From positions 227,552 to 289,405 of the forward strand of contig SZWC01000850.1 of the NCBI GenBank assembly GCA_023375785.1: a stretch of 61,854 nt of DNA, given 5' to 3'. The notes under the pieces were generated by a model, which ran no database searches, was not told where the DNA came from, and saw only the letters and a program-made list of their open reading frames with translations. This document shows, piece after piece, positions 9,554-20,189 of the stretch (the first letter of the stretch is position 1; each line of letters starts with the position of its first letter). The translations under genes and the position numbers were made by a program. This DNA is from Penium margaritaceum. Lineage: Eukaryota; Streptophyta; Zygnematophyceae; Desmidiales; Peniaceae.

Positions 9554-12500
9554 TCAACATTCTCCCCCTTGTACCTGCCATGCCCGCTGCTCCTGCTGGC
9601 TCTCAAGCATCTTCCGTTGCGCCCCCAAGCCCAAGCTGGTCAAGCTCAGGCTGGTCATCCCAAGCCCAGCCAATCTCAATGCGTACCAGTCCAGGGGTTG
9701 CGCTTTGGTCAAGAAATCCGCACATATGTTGTTCGTGCTGCAGTGTTGCAGCACCACCTGTCCCTTTTCAACCATGTCCCGTGCATAGTGATAACGCACG
9801 TTGATGTGCTTTATCCTCTTGTGTTGCATTGGGTTGTTGGTCGGTGAGATTGAGCTGTTGTTGTCCTCATGCACCATCGTAGGTTCCTGTTGCAGCACGC
9901 CCAGCTCCCCTAGCAACCTGCGGAGCCACACTGCCTCCTTGACTGCCTGGACCAGTGTGATGTAATCAGCTTCCATTGTGAAGGTGACGACACAGTCCAC
10001 CTTCCTGGTGCACCAGGACACCCTGCTTTACTAGGGAGGAAGAATATGTAGCTGGATGTGGAATTCCGTTTTTCCACATCGCCAGCGTAGTATGCATCCG
10101 TATAGCAGACCAAATGCAAAGGGTCTGCCCATCCCTTGCCTTCAAACCTCCAGTATGCATGCCGCGTTGCCTGTAGGTAGCAGAGGATGCGCTTGACTAC
10201 TTGCCAGAGTAGTGGCCCTGGATCGACCACGTACTTGCCCACTTGACCCACCGCATAGGCCAGGTCCTGTTGAGTCACCACCATGGCATACATGAGGCCG
10301 CCCACCGCCGATTGGTAGGGCACCCCTGCCATATCCTCCCATTCTTCTTTTGTTTGCGGTGCCATTACTGCACTCAGTTCACAGGTTGTGTAGACTGGAC
10401 TGCCAACTGGTTTGCAGTTCTCCATGCCGTACCGCTTTAGCACCTTGGCAACGTACTTGGCCTGCCCCAGCTCAAGCCTGAGTACCCTCTGATTGCGCGT
10501 GATGGTCACCTGAGGTAGAACTCCAGCTTCCCTTTGTCCGACATGTGAAATCTGCTGCTCAGCTGCTCTTTCAGCCAGTGTAGGCTCGACATACCCGTTG
10601 AGCACAAATTCAAGTCATCCATGTAGAGTGCAACGATCTGATGAGGTTGGTTTTCGCGCCACACGTACACGATGTGACCCACCTCATAGTACTTGAACCC
10701 GAGTTGTGCCATGATGCTTTCCATCTGTTGGTAGCAACATCTGGGCGATTGTTTTAGCCCATATAAGGACTTTAGCAGCTTGCACGCCTTGCCTTTCGGT
10801 GCCTCCATCCCCTCTGGAACTTCCATGTACATCTCTTTATCTATGATGCCGTTGAGGAAGGCTTTCTGAATGTCCATTTGGTGGAGCTCCATGTCCTTTG
10901 CGTCCGCAACTGCAAGGATTGCCTGGATGCTTGTCAACTTGCCGACGGGGGTGAAAGTCGCATTGTAGTGCTTGCCCTTACGCTGTGCGTATCCCTTTGC
11001 CACCAGCCGCGTCTTGCATTTGTCAACCACATCTTCCTTTGTGAACCTGGTCTTAAAGAACCACTTTGAGCCAAAGACCACTGCATTTATTGGCCTGTCA
11101 ACCAGCTCCCACGTGTCATTTTCTATGATGGACGCCACCTCCGATTTGATGGCTGGGTCCTATTGATCCCCTTCGGGCCGTACAAGTACATCTTGCACGA
11201 TAGTCGGCTCCATTGATGCAGCCACCATGCAACGCGTCATGCCGATCCATCGACCGGTGCTTGCGTTGAAGCGCTTTCCCGCTTTTTGCTGCCTCTCATT
11301 GTGGCACGGTAGTTTTGGCGGCGCATCGTTGCTCTGCTGCGATCCCTCTGACTCAGCATGCTCTAGTGAATCATTGACCAGACGGCTCCCCAAGGATCTC
11401 TCTCCCTGTCGTGAAACATCGCCCGAACGACCGGCGCGTCCGGTGGATTTTCCACCGACGCCTGATGCACACTGTTTTGGGAGTGCGCGCCTTGGCACCC
11501 TAGATGCCTCATCCGCCGGATCCTTGCGGTGGACCTCCTCATCAGCTTGATTGTCATCGGAGTCCTCCATGTTGGCTGCCACTGCTGGTGCACCTTCGCG
11601 CTCTAATGCCACATCCTCAACTTCAGCGTCCGCCGGCTCCTTCTCGTAGTCAAGGAGCTGGAACCACTCCCCTGTGTTCAAAGAGTCCATCACGCCCACA
11701 TCGTTGCTGCTAATATAGCTCTGCTGCTTGTCAAACTCAACATCTTGGCTGTGGATTACCTCATCCTTGTGCATGTCATAGAGCTTGTACGCCTTATGCG
11801 CATTGTCATAGACAAGGAAGAGATACGACTTTGCTCGTGGCTCCAGCTTGCTTTCGTGCCTCTACGTAGCGTACATCATCGCATGTGGCTTGCACCCGAA
11901 CCCATTCAGGTGTGCCACACTTGGCTTGCGCCCGTTCCGAAACTCCTGCGGCATCTTCCAGCCGCTTCTCCCCATTTGCACCAGTGTAGGAGTGAAGTTG
12001 ATGGTGCAGCTTGCTGTTCGCACAGCTTTCATCGAAAAACTTCGTGGCAATTCCGCATCCTTCAACCTGGTCCATGGTACCATGTTCAGCAGCGTCTGGT
12101 TCGCCCGCTCTGCCATGCCATTTGAGTGAGGCAAATACGTCATACCATGTTCCCATTTTATGTCCTGCTGCTTCATCCACCCGCTACAGCCCACGTAATC
12201 TCCGCGGTTGTCGCTGCGTAGCGCTCTGACCTTCCGGTTAGTCTGTCTCTCAACCGTGGCAACATACTCCTTTAGCCGGTCCAGGACCTTGGCATTCCAC
12301 CTCATGAAGTACACGTATTGTTTTCTGCTGTAGTCATCTATGAAGGTGACAAAGTAACTTGTGCCGCTCTTTGATGCCGCCTTCAATGGTCCACACACGG
12401 CGTTGTGCACAATCTCCAGCAGGTCCAAGGCATGACTTACGTTCTCGCTGAGCGATTTGCGCCGTGTCTTCCCCAAAATGCAAGGCTTGAAATTTTTGTG

Positions 12501-12664
12501 CTTTGCTGTATTTTTTGCCTCTTCCACACCGTCAATGACAAGGCCGCGTACCAGCTCGTGCTTTGCCATCTCCTTCACCACTGGAGTGATGAGGAATGCC
12601 CCAGTCGTTGGTGCTAGAGCTCGTGATCAGCTCCCCCTCCAGTGACCAGGTTGACGGTACATTC
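9554..12664 (-). pseudogene. Element B pol: integrase, reverse transcriptase, RNase H
   Basis: The pre-integrase HQRLGH motif lies near 12610. Integrase occupies 12581-11862, with AVCGPLKAASKSGTSYFVTFIDDYSR, the second acidic site in a changed form (SDNRGDY) and PHSNGMAERAN carrying the glutamate. A linker rich in Glu, Ser and Asp follows. RT begins near 11170 (IKSEVASIIENDTWELV) with KTRLVAKGYAQ, LHQMDIQKAFLNG, LYGLKQSPR and YMDDLNL near 10620. RNase H starts near 10110 with YTDAYYAGD and ends with CADFLTKAQ near 9690. In-frame stops (complements at 12614, 11862, 11160) are TAG, and RT/RNase H is spread over several frames between 10605 and 10000. The final TGA lies in the LTR. Not functional as it stands. 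Confidence 0.9.
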
Positions 12665-14140
12665 CTACAAGTCTTTTGAATCTGTCGTCGCAGAGATCAC
12701 CTTGATCTTTAGGATGTAGAGTCCTCCCTCACGCATAGCCTCCAGCACAGGCTTGCCGCCACCGTCCTTCCGCATGACTGTCCCTCGTCTTGTAAAGAGC
12801 ACCTCATACCCTTGATCAGTCAGGCGGCTGAAACGTAGAATGTCAGCCAAGCCGGGTACGTGCTGCACGTCCTTGATGACGCACTACACCCGCTTTCCAC
12901 CAACCACCACCTCCACATCCACATCTCCTTGGCCAGCCGCTGGCTCGACCTTGTCATTTGTGACCACCATGGATTTGCTGGACTTGGCGTTGTTTATGAA
13001 CTAGACCTTCTGAACCTGAGTATGCTGCTCCGCTCCGGAGTCAAGGCATCACCGGTTGGCCTTCTTGAGGTAGTGGTTTTGAGTGCTGTTGAGGAGTGCC
13101 TTCTTGCCTTTGGTATCCTTGCCGACGGCCTTTGCCTCCTTGGTGCACTCACGGACCCAGTGGCCCTACTTGCCGCAATTATGGCACGCACCCTTCTTGG
13201 CGGCCTTCTTGCCGCCTTGTCCGCCACCTCCTTTTCCCACGCTTCTACCACCATGAGTTTTGGTGACAAGGGCTGATGAGGGCAAAGAGGACTCCCCGTA
13301 GCTCCGTCATTGTGCCTTGTTGCAGATGTACTCTACGACTGCGCCATAGGTGAGCTTGCCCTCTGCACATCCTCCCAAGACTGTGATGAGAGGACTCCAA
13401 CTGTCAGGAAGGGCCATGAGGAGGGCCATTGCCTGTAGCTACGTGTCAATCTTCCACCCCATGTCATTGCACTGTGAGGTGAGCAACTCGATTCGTTGTA
13501 TGGCAGTGATGATGTTATCTCCCTCCTCAATTCTCACTACCTGCATTACAAAGATTTTGTTCGCCAGTGACTTGGAATGATGGATGGTGCAGAGTTTTTG
13601 CCAAGGTTCGGCTACCAGCCTGCAGCTCTGGAAGTAGACCCACTCCGACCCGGCCGTCCCGGCCACCAGCAGCATGAACACCTCCATTTTCTCCTTTACA
13701 AAGGCCTCCTTTTGCGCTTCCATTGTCTTCGCTTTGTCAAGGGCTACCGTTTCCTTCATGACCTCCAACACCCCCATGTACGCGAGGTGCTGCTCAAAGT
13801 GCCACCTCCATAACCCGTGGCGAGGGCCACCTGCATACTTCTGGATGGGTTGTGTCTCCTTTTGCACCATATTTGTAATCTTCAACTTCGGGACCTCAGA
13901 GCTTGACGGTGATGTCGTCCCCGATGACTATCCCGTCCGCCGTGAAAGCCGTGAGCANNNNNNNNNNNNNNNNNNNNNNNNNNNNAGTGCCACCTCCATA
14001 ACCCGTGGCGAGGGCCACCTGCATACTTCTGGATGGGTTGTGTCTCCTTTTGCACCATATTTGTAATCTTCAACTTCGGGACCTCAGAGCTTGACGGTGA
14101 TGTCGTCCCCGATGACTATCCCGTCCGCCGTGAAAGCCGT
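12665..14140 (-). pseudogene. Element B gag and protease
   Basis: Gag starts to the right of 13885 and includes the block from MVQKETQPIQK through LANKIFVMQVVRIEEGDNIITAIQRIELL to 13439, a UBN2-type capsid. A zinc knuckle reads CHNCGKxGHWVREC near 13185-13145, with a TAG at x. The protease signature CLDSGAEQHTQ sits near 13045-13015, followed by DVQHVPGLADILRFSRL near 12860. Five TAG stops (complements at 13439, 13166, 13001, 12884, 12665) and one TGA near 13305 interrupt the reading. The N gap and its 160-bp repeat duplicate the gag N-terminal part. Neighbouring M gag (16955-17323) is the same family. Confidence 0.85.
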
Positions 14141-14145
14141 GAGCA
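13798..14145. repeat. N gap flanked by a 160-bp exact duplicate
   Basis: 13798-13957 and 13986-14145 read the same and bracket 28 N's (13958-13985). The simplest reading is two contigs with an unmerged overlap, so the gag leader should be counted once. Confidence 0.9.
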
Positions 14146-14170
14146 ATTTGTAGACCGATCAGAGCCGTGG

Positions 14171-14183
14171 GCCCATCACCCTT
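14171..14183 (-). other. PBS of element B: half initiator tRNA-Met type
   Basis: On the minus strand the bases next to the 5' LTR read AAGGGTGATGGGCCCAC. Apart from one change (G for T) this is the complement of the initiator tRNA-Met anticodon arm (GTGGGCCCATAACCC). It differs from the 3'-end PBS used by elements E, H and K. Confidence 0.75.
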
Positions 14184-15160
14184 AGTCAAAACTGGGGTGC
14201 AGTTCCAACGTGGCCCGACTGGTGGTCTATGTTCACGACTACTTGTGTTGAGGTTCTGAGTCTAAGCGTGAGATTTCTGGTCGCCTCACGCTATGTTTCT
14301 GGAAATGGAAGATAGATGCAAGAGATTCACTTTTGCGAAGGGAAGAACGTAATCTTGCATTTGTTTGGTAATAGAACATGGACATGATCTGAATGTTTGT
14401 AGGACTAGTCATGAGCTCTCCAACGCATCAAACCGTGTGCAATTCAGATCACCGTAGCTCCCACTACGTCAGCCAAAGCGCAGCACCCCAAACCAGCCGC
14501 TCAGTCAGCGACGCACACCAGGTCGCCCGCCGAGGCACCCTTACACATCAAGGACCCATCAAAACGCCATTCCGGAGGCATAGATGTCCCTATGTATAGT
14601 GGTGGTGTCCCTTGCGCCTTTGGGTTCTTTTTCAATGATTTAATCATCATGCTTGGTGACAGGGATTGATGTGGTTCTAAATCTGTTTGCGGACCTGGAG
14701 TCGGAGTTTTGACAAAGTCACCGAGTAACAAACTGTATCACTGAGTTTTGGACTCTGAGCCAGGATTTTGGCTAAGTCCCTCGGTAACAAAACTGCACTA
14801 CTGAAATCTGGCGGATCATCCACCGGACGCCTCGGCAGTCCTTCCGGAGCAATACCCCCAAATGGCATTTTGTTACTCGTTCCAATCAATTACTCAAGGG
14901 CAGTCGAACCGCGGCCTGCACTTAGAGCCGAGCACACCCAAACTTTGGAAGCCGATATCTCCCTTGTTATTTGTCCGATTCCGGTGAAACAACTTCCACC
15001 GGATTGAGCGACTCATTAGCTTTCAGGGATAATCCTCTATTTGAGGATCCAAGCAATTCTTGAGTCGCCAGATCCAACGATGAGGAGTGTCCTCTCTCTG
15101 GCGACTCGTCGGCGCCTCCCGGCGCCGCACTTGGGCATGTAGAAGGGCAAATCTTCAACA
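14184..15160 (-). repeat. 5' LTR of element B (977 bp)
   Basis: This is the uninterrupted reference copy of the B-family LTR. Its right tip TTCAACA is the LTR start on the minus strand. Its left tip next to the PBS is AGTCAAAAC, so the terminal TG is mutated to AG. It aligns along its full length with the copies at 7544-9559, 17339-19295 and 17738-18713, all 976-977 bp when nested insertions are removed. Confidence 0.85.
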
Positions 15161-15999
15161 GGAATGCCATCATCATGGCCAAGAAAGCCATGGGAGAGGA
15201 ATTGCACAAAGAGAGGTGCACATCTGGCCACAAAAGGTGGCTGAATAGCAGTAGACCAGGGTTGCAACCGCCAACTCCATCTTCTCCATGAAGGGAGCAA
15301 TGATGGCCAATCGTGAGGTGAGCCCGCTTACTTGCTCCAACAGGCCCAAAATGGGGGCCTACTACAAATGTAGTCAGAGGGGCCACTGGAAAGCGACGTG
15401 CATAGCAGAAGAAGTTGTTGATAGGCTACGTAGTAGTGATCAGCTCCGTGCTTCTGGAGCTGATGTGGTCGAGGACCATGTGGCATTCCATGGTTATGCA
15501 ACCTCCACAACAATCGGAGAGGGGGCTGAATGCCAAAAAAAATAAAGGGGACTGCCGCCATACATCACAATGGAGGTGATGTCCTCCAAGGAGGCAAAAA
15601 GCAGGTGGATGAGTCAGCCAGGAAGGAGAGCGCTAAGGCAAGGTCGCTCAAAGTGGTTGACCAAGCCACGGAGGTGCTGTCTTTGGGTTGCCTCATCAAG
15701 GAGGGACTTTAAGTGACCTTCACGAGTAAGGGCTGCCTCATAAAAGAGGAGGATAGTGCGTGTCTCATGGCATGTGGTACACATGAACAAGGTGCGTATT
15801 GGATATGTGTAGACGTCCTCACGTGGTGCAGTCATGACTTCGACATGGGTAGTAGTCGGAGCAAGGAAGGGGGTTGCAGCGGCGTCCAAGAAGGGGACAC
15901 CATGCGGCAAAAGAGAGGAGTAACCAGCCAAGTCCTTTCCCATCCTTGGAGCAACCAGCCCCTCTCACCCCAGTCCCTCTAAACCAGGTCAGTTTGGTT
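15161..15999 (+). pseudogene. Possible gag-like fragment with a damaged zinc knuckle
   Basis: A short plus-strand frame (15288-15545) carries YYKCSQRGHWKATC near 15360-15400. This equals a retroviral C-x2-C-x4-H-x4-C knuckle with the first Cys changed to Tyr. Nothing else in 15161-15999 could be assigned: there are open frames on both strands but no second motif. It may be the remains of another retroelement gag, and I would not assign a family. Confidence 0.35.
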
Positions 16000-16029
16000 T
16001 CCTCAAGGGTACACACACACCCTCATGCC

Positions 16030-16345
16030 TCATCCTCAGAGGGAGGGGATGGAGGAATGGATGCAAGGAGAGGGAGAAGGTGGGAGCTAGGGAGAGAGGG
16101 AATAGGGGGGTGGGAGCAAGGGAGACTGGAGAGGAAGAAAGTGAGGGAGAAGGCAGGGGAACTGGGAGGAGGGGAGTGAGGGAGGGTGGAAGGATGAGAG
16201 AGTGGAAGGGAGGAGGGGGGAGGACAACGGAAGTGAGAGAGAGAGGGGAGGGAGGACAGGGGAAGAGAGCGAGGGTGGGAGAAGGTATGAGTGAGGGAGG
16301 GGAGAGAATGGGAGGGAGGGCTGAAGGGAGTGGGAGCTGTCCTGT
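16030..16345. repeat. Polypurine (GA-rich) low-complexity tract
   Basis: About 300 bases of the plus strand are nearly all A and G (GGGAGGGAGAGGG-like). Several overlapping open frames here on both strands are by-products of composition. Such tracts can form triplex DNA, but nothing shows that this one does. Confidence 0.85.
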
Positions 16346-16489
16346 TTGTAGATCCTGGCGAAGAGCTCTTCCTTCCTGGCATCTTGTGTGCGCCTCGCTG
16401 AAGACCAGTCTTCTCTCTATCATGTCACTTGAAGATCAAGGCTTTGACTTCTCCTCCAGTCATGGTGTCATTATTGTCTCTCTGCATGA

Positions 16490-16925
16490 GTGATTTTGTG
16501 TGGTCTTGGATATGATCGTCTGCTCTATGTCCCCTCATCTTCAACAGCACCATCCACATCTGCACATGTGCATGTTGCACACTCACTTGCGCCTGCCCAG
16601 GATGAACTACCCCACCGCTACCTCTGCAGCATTTACACTTATTCCATTGAAATCTTCTTTCACAACCATTCTTCTGAAGGCCTTGATACTTCTGCCCGTT
16701 GGTTTTACTGTCCAGCAGGTTGTCTCAACTGTGCTCAGAGAAAAATGCACCGCTCTCCCTTTTCCATATCCAAGTCCTGCACTTCTCATCCTTTTGACTT
16801 ACTGCATGCCAATGTCATTGTCTAGCTTGCTCATGATGTCCTTGGGATCCTAGGCCACAACATCCTCTACCTGAGTGATGAATACTCTTGCATGCGCTGG
16901 TTATCTACTTGTGGCCGAAATCTTT
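16490..16925 (+). pseudogene. Copia pre-integrase/integrase fragment
   Basis: The plus frame contains a degenerate C..C..R..RSPF block (CLNCAQRKMHRSPFSISKSC) followed by HPFDLLHANVIV, then GHNILYLSDEYSCMRWLSTCGR. This order matches the GAG_pre-integrase to integrase transition of copia (C..CLxGK..RxPF, then D, then YFLTFxDDYSR). The resemblance is to element F more than to B or C. It ends abruptly near 16925, where minus-strand gag of element M begins, so it is a scrap joined by insertion or rearrangement. Confidence 0.6.
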
Positions 16926-16954
16926 GTGTGTTTTGATCTGACCTTGGTGGTGAG

Positions 16955-17323
16955 TTCATGGTGTCCAGTTCACGCTTTCTTGTGTCCCACGGCATATGTG
17001 TGGAGGCCACTGCTTCCTGTACACCTAAAAAGGTGTGCAAGGAGGGATTCTTTTTACGCTTCTATTGTCGTCGCTTCGTCGAGGACTCTCGTTCCCTTCA
17101 TGACCCCCAGCAACCCCTTATGCGCGAGGTGCAGCTCAAAGTGCCACCTCCATAGCCCTTAACCAGGGCCACCTTCATGTTTCTGGATGTGCTGCGTTTC
17201 CTTCTGCGCCATTTGCAAAGAATTTAACTCCGGGACCTCAGAGTTTGATGGCCATGTTTTCCCTGATGATAGTTCCGACGGTCGCAAAAGCCGTGAGCGT
17301 TTTGTAAAACTGGTCAGAGCCAT
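16955..17323 (-). pseudogene. Element M: gag N-terminal fragment (B family)
   Basis: On the minus strand, downstream of the PBS at 17324-17338, the sequence parallels element B gag: a MAQKETQHIQK-like start, then GLWRWHFELHLAHKG and VMKGTRVLDEATTIEA, against MVQKETQPIQK, GLWRWHFEQHLAYMG and VMKETVALDKAKTMEA in B. Stops and frameshifts interrupt it and it breaks off near 16955. With the LTR at its right it is the 5' end of a truncated B-family copy. Confidence 0.75.
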
Positions 17324-17338
17324 GGGCCCATAACCCTT
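17324..17338 (-). other. PBS of element M: perfect half initiator tRNA-Met match
   Basis: The minus strand reads AAGGGTTATGGGCCC directly after the LTR end (TTTCTAACA). GGGTTATGGGCCC is an exact complement of the initiator tRNA-Met anticodon-arm sequence GGGCCCATAACCC, which spans the CAU anticodon. This is the clearest of the four half-tRNA sites in the window. Confidence 0.8.
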
Positions 17339-19295
17339 TGTTAGAAACTAGGGTGCAGTTCTAACGTGGCGTGAGTAGTCTTGGATGTTCACGGCGACGT
17401 TTTGTACAGGTTGTTCCGAGTCTAAGCGTGAGCTTTCTGGTCGCCTCACGCTCTGTTTTGGGGAGTGGAAGACAATTATGAGACAATCATTTTTGCAAAG
17501 GGAATAAAGGGATTTTGGATTAGTTTTTGAACATGGACATGATCTGAACATTTTTAGAGCTATTCATGAACTCTCAAACGCACTGAACCGCATGCAATGC
17601 GGATCACCATAGCTCCAGCTATGTCAGCCAAAGCGCAAGACCCCAAACCAGCCGCTCAGTCAGCGGTGCACACCACGTTGCACGCCGAGGCGTCCACACA
17701 CATGAAGGACCCATCAAAATATCATTCCGGAGGTACATGTCAGGTTGAGATCCGCACGGTGCGGTCCCAACGTTTTTCTGATCATCTCTAGTGGTTCACG
17801 TCTACTGTTTTGGGCGAATCTGAGACTGAGCGTGAGCTTTCTGGTCGCCTCACGCTATGTGAGCAGGAGTTTAGAGAAAGTCAGTTTGCGAAGGGAATAA
17901 CGTCGTTTTGCGTTAGTTTTTGAACATAGACATGATCACAAAATTTATAGGGCTAGTCATGAGCTTTCCAACGCACTAAACCGCACGCAATTCGGCCAAG
18001 CTTAGCTCAAGTTATGCTTGCCGAAGCGCAGGTCTCAACCACAACAGAAGCCTGACGCCGCCACTCGCCGTGGCGCCTTCATTCACGTGGGAAGCGCCTT
18101 TCCCAAGGCGCATGTCCCATTGCACATGGTGTGGTGGTCCCCTGCACTGTTTCCACGTACCCTACCCGCTTTTGGGTCGTGTTTGGTGATGGGGTGTGAT
18201 GAGGTTCGAAACCTGTCCGCGGACCTGCAGTCAGAAGTTTGACCAAGTCCCCGAGTAACAGAACGTACTTCTGAGTTTCGGACGTCGAGCCAGGATTTCG
18301 GCTAAGTCCCTCAGTAACAACATGCACTACTGGATCAGGTGGATGATCCGCCGGATCAGGTGGATCATCCACCGGATGCCTCGGCAGGCCTATCGGAGCA
18401 TTTTCTCCAGATGGTATTTTTGTTACTCCATCCGGTCGATTATCCACCGGATTTCGAGTCGCAGCCGGCTCCCAGAGTCGCTGCGCACGCCCCAACTTTG
18501 GAAGGTCATATCTCCCTCGATACTTGTCCGATTCCGGCGCAACAACTTCTACCGGATTCAGCAACTCGTCAAATTTTAGGGGCAATCCTCTATTTTAGGA
18601 TCCCAGCAAATGTCGAGTCGCCAGATCCGCCAGAGCGGAGTTTCCATTTTCTGGCAGCTCGTAAGCTCCTCCCGGCGCCGCACTTGGGCATGCGGAGGGG
18701 CAATTTTTCAACAGTACAACTGTCCCTACGTGTAGTGGCGGTGCCCCTCACGCCTTTGAGGTCTGTTTTGACAAGTTAATCATCGTGTTTGGTGACAGGG
18801 ATCGATGTGGTTTGAAACCTGTTTGCGGACCTACAGTCGGAGTTTTGACAGTCCCCGAGTAACAAACAAAACTGCTGAGTTTCGGAATCCAAGCCAGGAT
18901 TTTCGCTGTCCCTCAATAACAAAAGTGCACTACTGAAATTCGGCAAATCATCCACCAGATGCTTTGGCTTTCCTTCCTGAGCAAAATCCCCAGATGGCAT
19001 TTTATTACTCGTTCCGGTTCATTATTCACCGGTAGTTGAACCGCGACCAGCTCCCAGAGCCGTCACGCACACCCTGAATTTGGAAGTCCATATCTCCCTC
19101 ATTAGTCGTCGAATTCTGGTGAAACAACTTCTACTGCATTAAGCAATGTGTCAAAGTTCAGGGGCACTCCTCCATTTGAGGATCTGAGCAATGCTTGAGT
19201 CACCACATCCAGCGACGAGGAATTTCCTCCCTCCATCGGCTCGTCGGCGCCTCCCGGTGCCACACTCGGGCATGCAGAGGTGCAAGTCTTCAACA
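17339..19295 (-). repeat. 5' LTR of element M (B family), split by a solo LTR
   Basis: The LTR is 17339-17737 plus 18719-19295. Together these are 976 bp, the family length. It starts TGTTAGAAAC on the plus strand and ends CTTCAACA. The interruption, 17738-18713, is bounded by GTACA on both sides. Confidence 0.85.
17738..18713 (-). mobile_element. B-family solo LTR (TSD GTACA) nested in the element M LTR
   Basis: A 976-bp unit, TGTCAGGTT...TTTCAACA, is flanked by GTACA at 17733-17737 and 18714-18718. It is a diverged relative of the LTR it has entered and carries no internal region, so it probably arose by LTR-LTR recombination after insertion. It lies at the same internal position of the host LTR as solo LTR L does in element B. 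Confidence 0.85.
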
Positions 19296-20189
19296 CTTTT
19301 AGCCTTTCAAGAGGCTGGGTGGCTGTGACAAGGGGTGCTGCTGCTATTTGAGCTTTGGTGATGCTCAGCGTTGTCCTTGAACAGTGGCACTACGCCTCCT
19401 TCTCTGGGTGTTTCTGCCAGAAACGTGCCTGACAGAAAACGGACTGTGAAGACCAGAAGACTGGGAAGTATGAAAAACTGAGCCCACTACTGGAAAATTC
19501 AGCTCAAAAACTTGCAGATTGACACCTTGAACACGGTCATCAACAGGGGATTTTAGGAGATTAGACATCTTGCAAACTGGGTATGCTGCTGCCCCTATTC
19601 CAGCTCACACCAGCGACTTTGTAAACGGAGTTTCTCCTAAACATACCAATGGAAGACAAAACAAATTGCACCAATGGTAAGCTTATGAAAAATAATACAA
19701 TTCGCATGTGCCACTTTTGAATTTTGACAGAAAAACAAAGGAGTTATGGCCAGCAAAAGGCAAATCTCTTACTCCAAGAGAAGGAAGTTGCACATGCTAA
19801 TCTTGCTTTGGGCATAAATCACAATCGGACCGCTGGATGTTTGCGATCTTGGGCTCGTTGGAAATCTTGTCTCACGAACTTGAAGATTATGTGGTTGATT
19901 GTCAAATTTAATACAGGTTTGATCCCGAATGGACGTGATCAAAGTGACGGCCTGCGCTGTCTGAAACTGGCATAACCTAGATTTGATGCCAAGTGTTGGA
20001 ACTTGGAGAGATGGATAGCAATGGAGCGGCGGGCACTTGGGCATGGAAGCGCATGGGATGCGCTCTTGAATGCTCATTACATCAACCAAAACAAGGCAGT
20101 ACATAAGTAGCAAGAGCATGGACAAGTCGGCCATGTCACAAGCCACCCTCCTTGGCTATGGAGGCCAAGTCTCACTCACACCACACTGG
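19296..20189. other. No gene recognised
   Basis: This is non-coding as far as I can see. Short open frames on both strands show no known motif. It is the left flank of element C. Confidence 0.5.

Larger units (their letters stand above)
7544..9559 (-). repeat. 3' LTR of element B, split by solo LTR L
   Basis: The LTR is 7544-7941 plus 8981-9559. Its right tip (TTCAACA, the LTR start on the minus strand) is preceded on that strand by the polypurine tract AAGGGGGAGAA. The left tip is TGTCAGAAATTGGGG. The halves align to 14184-15160 and to the two B-family LTRs at 17339-19295. The break is flanked by GCACA at 7937-7941 and 8976-8980. Confidence 0.85.
7544..15160 (-). mobile_element. Ty1/copia element B, full-length but decayed
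   Basis: The minus-strand element has its 5' LTR at 14184-15160, PBS at 14171-14183, gag, protease, integrase, RT, RNase H, a polypurine tract (complement 9560-9570) and a 3' LTR at 7544-9559. The two LTRs are 977 bp once the solo LTR in the left one is removed (398 + 579 = 977). I see no matching 5-bp duplication at the outer ends (left flank is T-rich; right flank GGAAT), so the ends may have been changed by recombination. The N gap at 13958-13985 with its 160-bp duplicate inflates the length by 188 bases. Confidence 0.85.

Noticed and set aside
7544..15160. A target-site duplication for element B
   Set aside because: The outer flanks (T-rich on the left, GGAAT on the right) do not match, so none is claimed.
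15614..16423. Several minus-strand open frames of 100-140 codons
   Set aside because: They overlap the polypurine tract or lack any motif. Neighbouring evidence gives no start, domain or family.
17311..17330. TGGTCAGAGCCATGGGCCC on the plus strand looks like a plus-oriented PBS
   Set aside because: The gag and LTR at this place are clearly on the minus strand, the AT of TGGTATCAGAGC is missing, and the minus strand has a perfect half-tRNA PBS at the LTR boundary.
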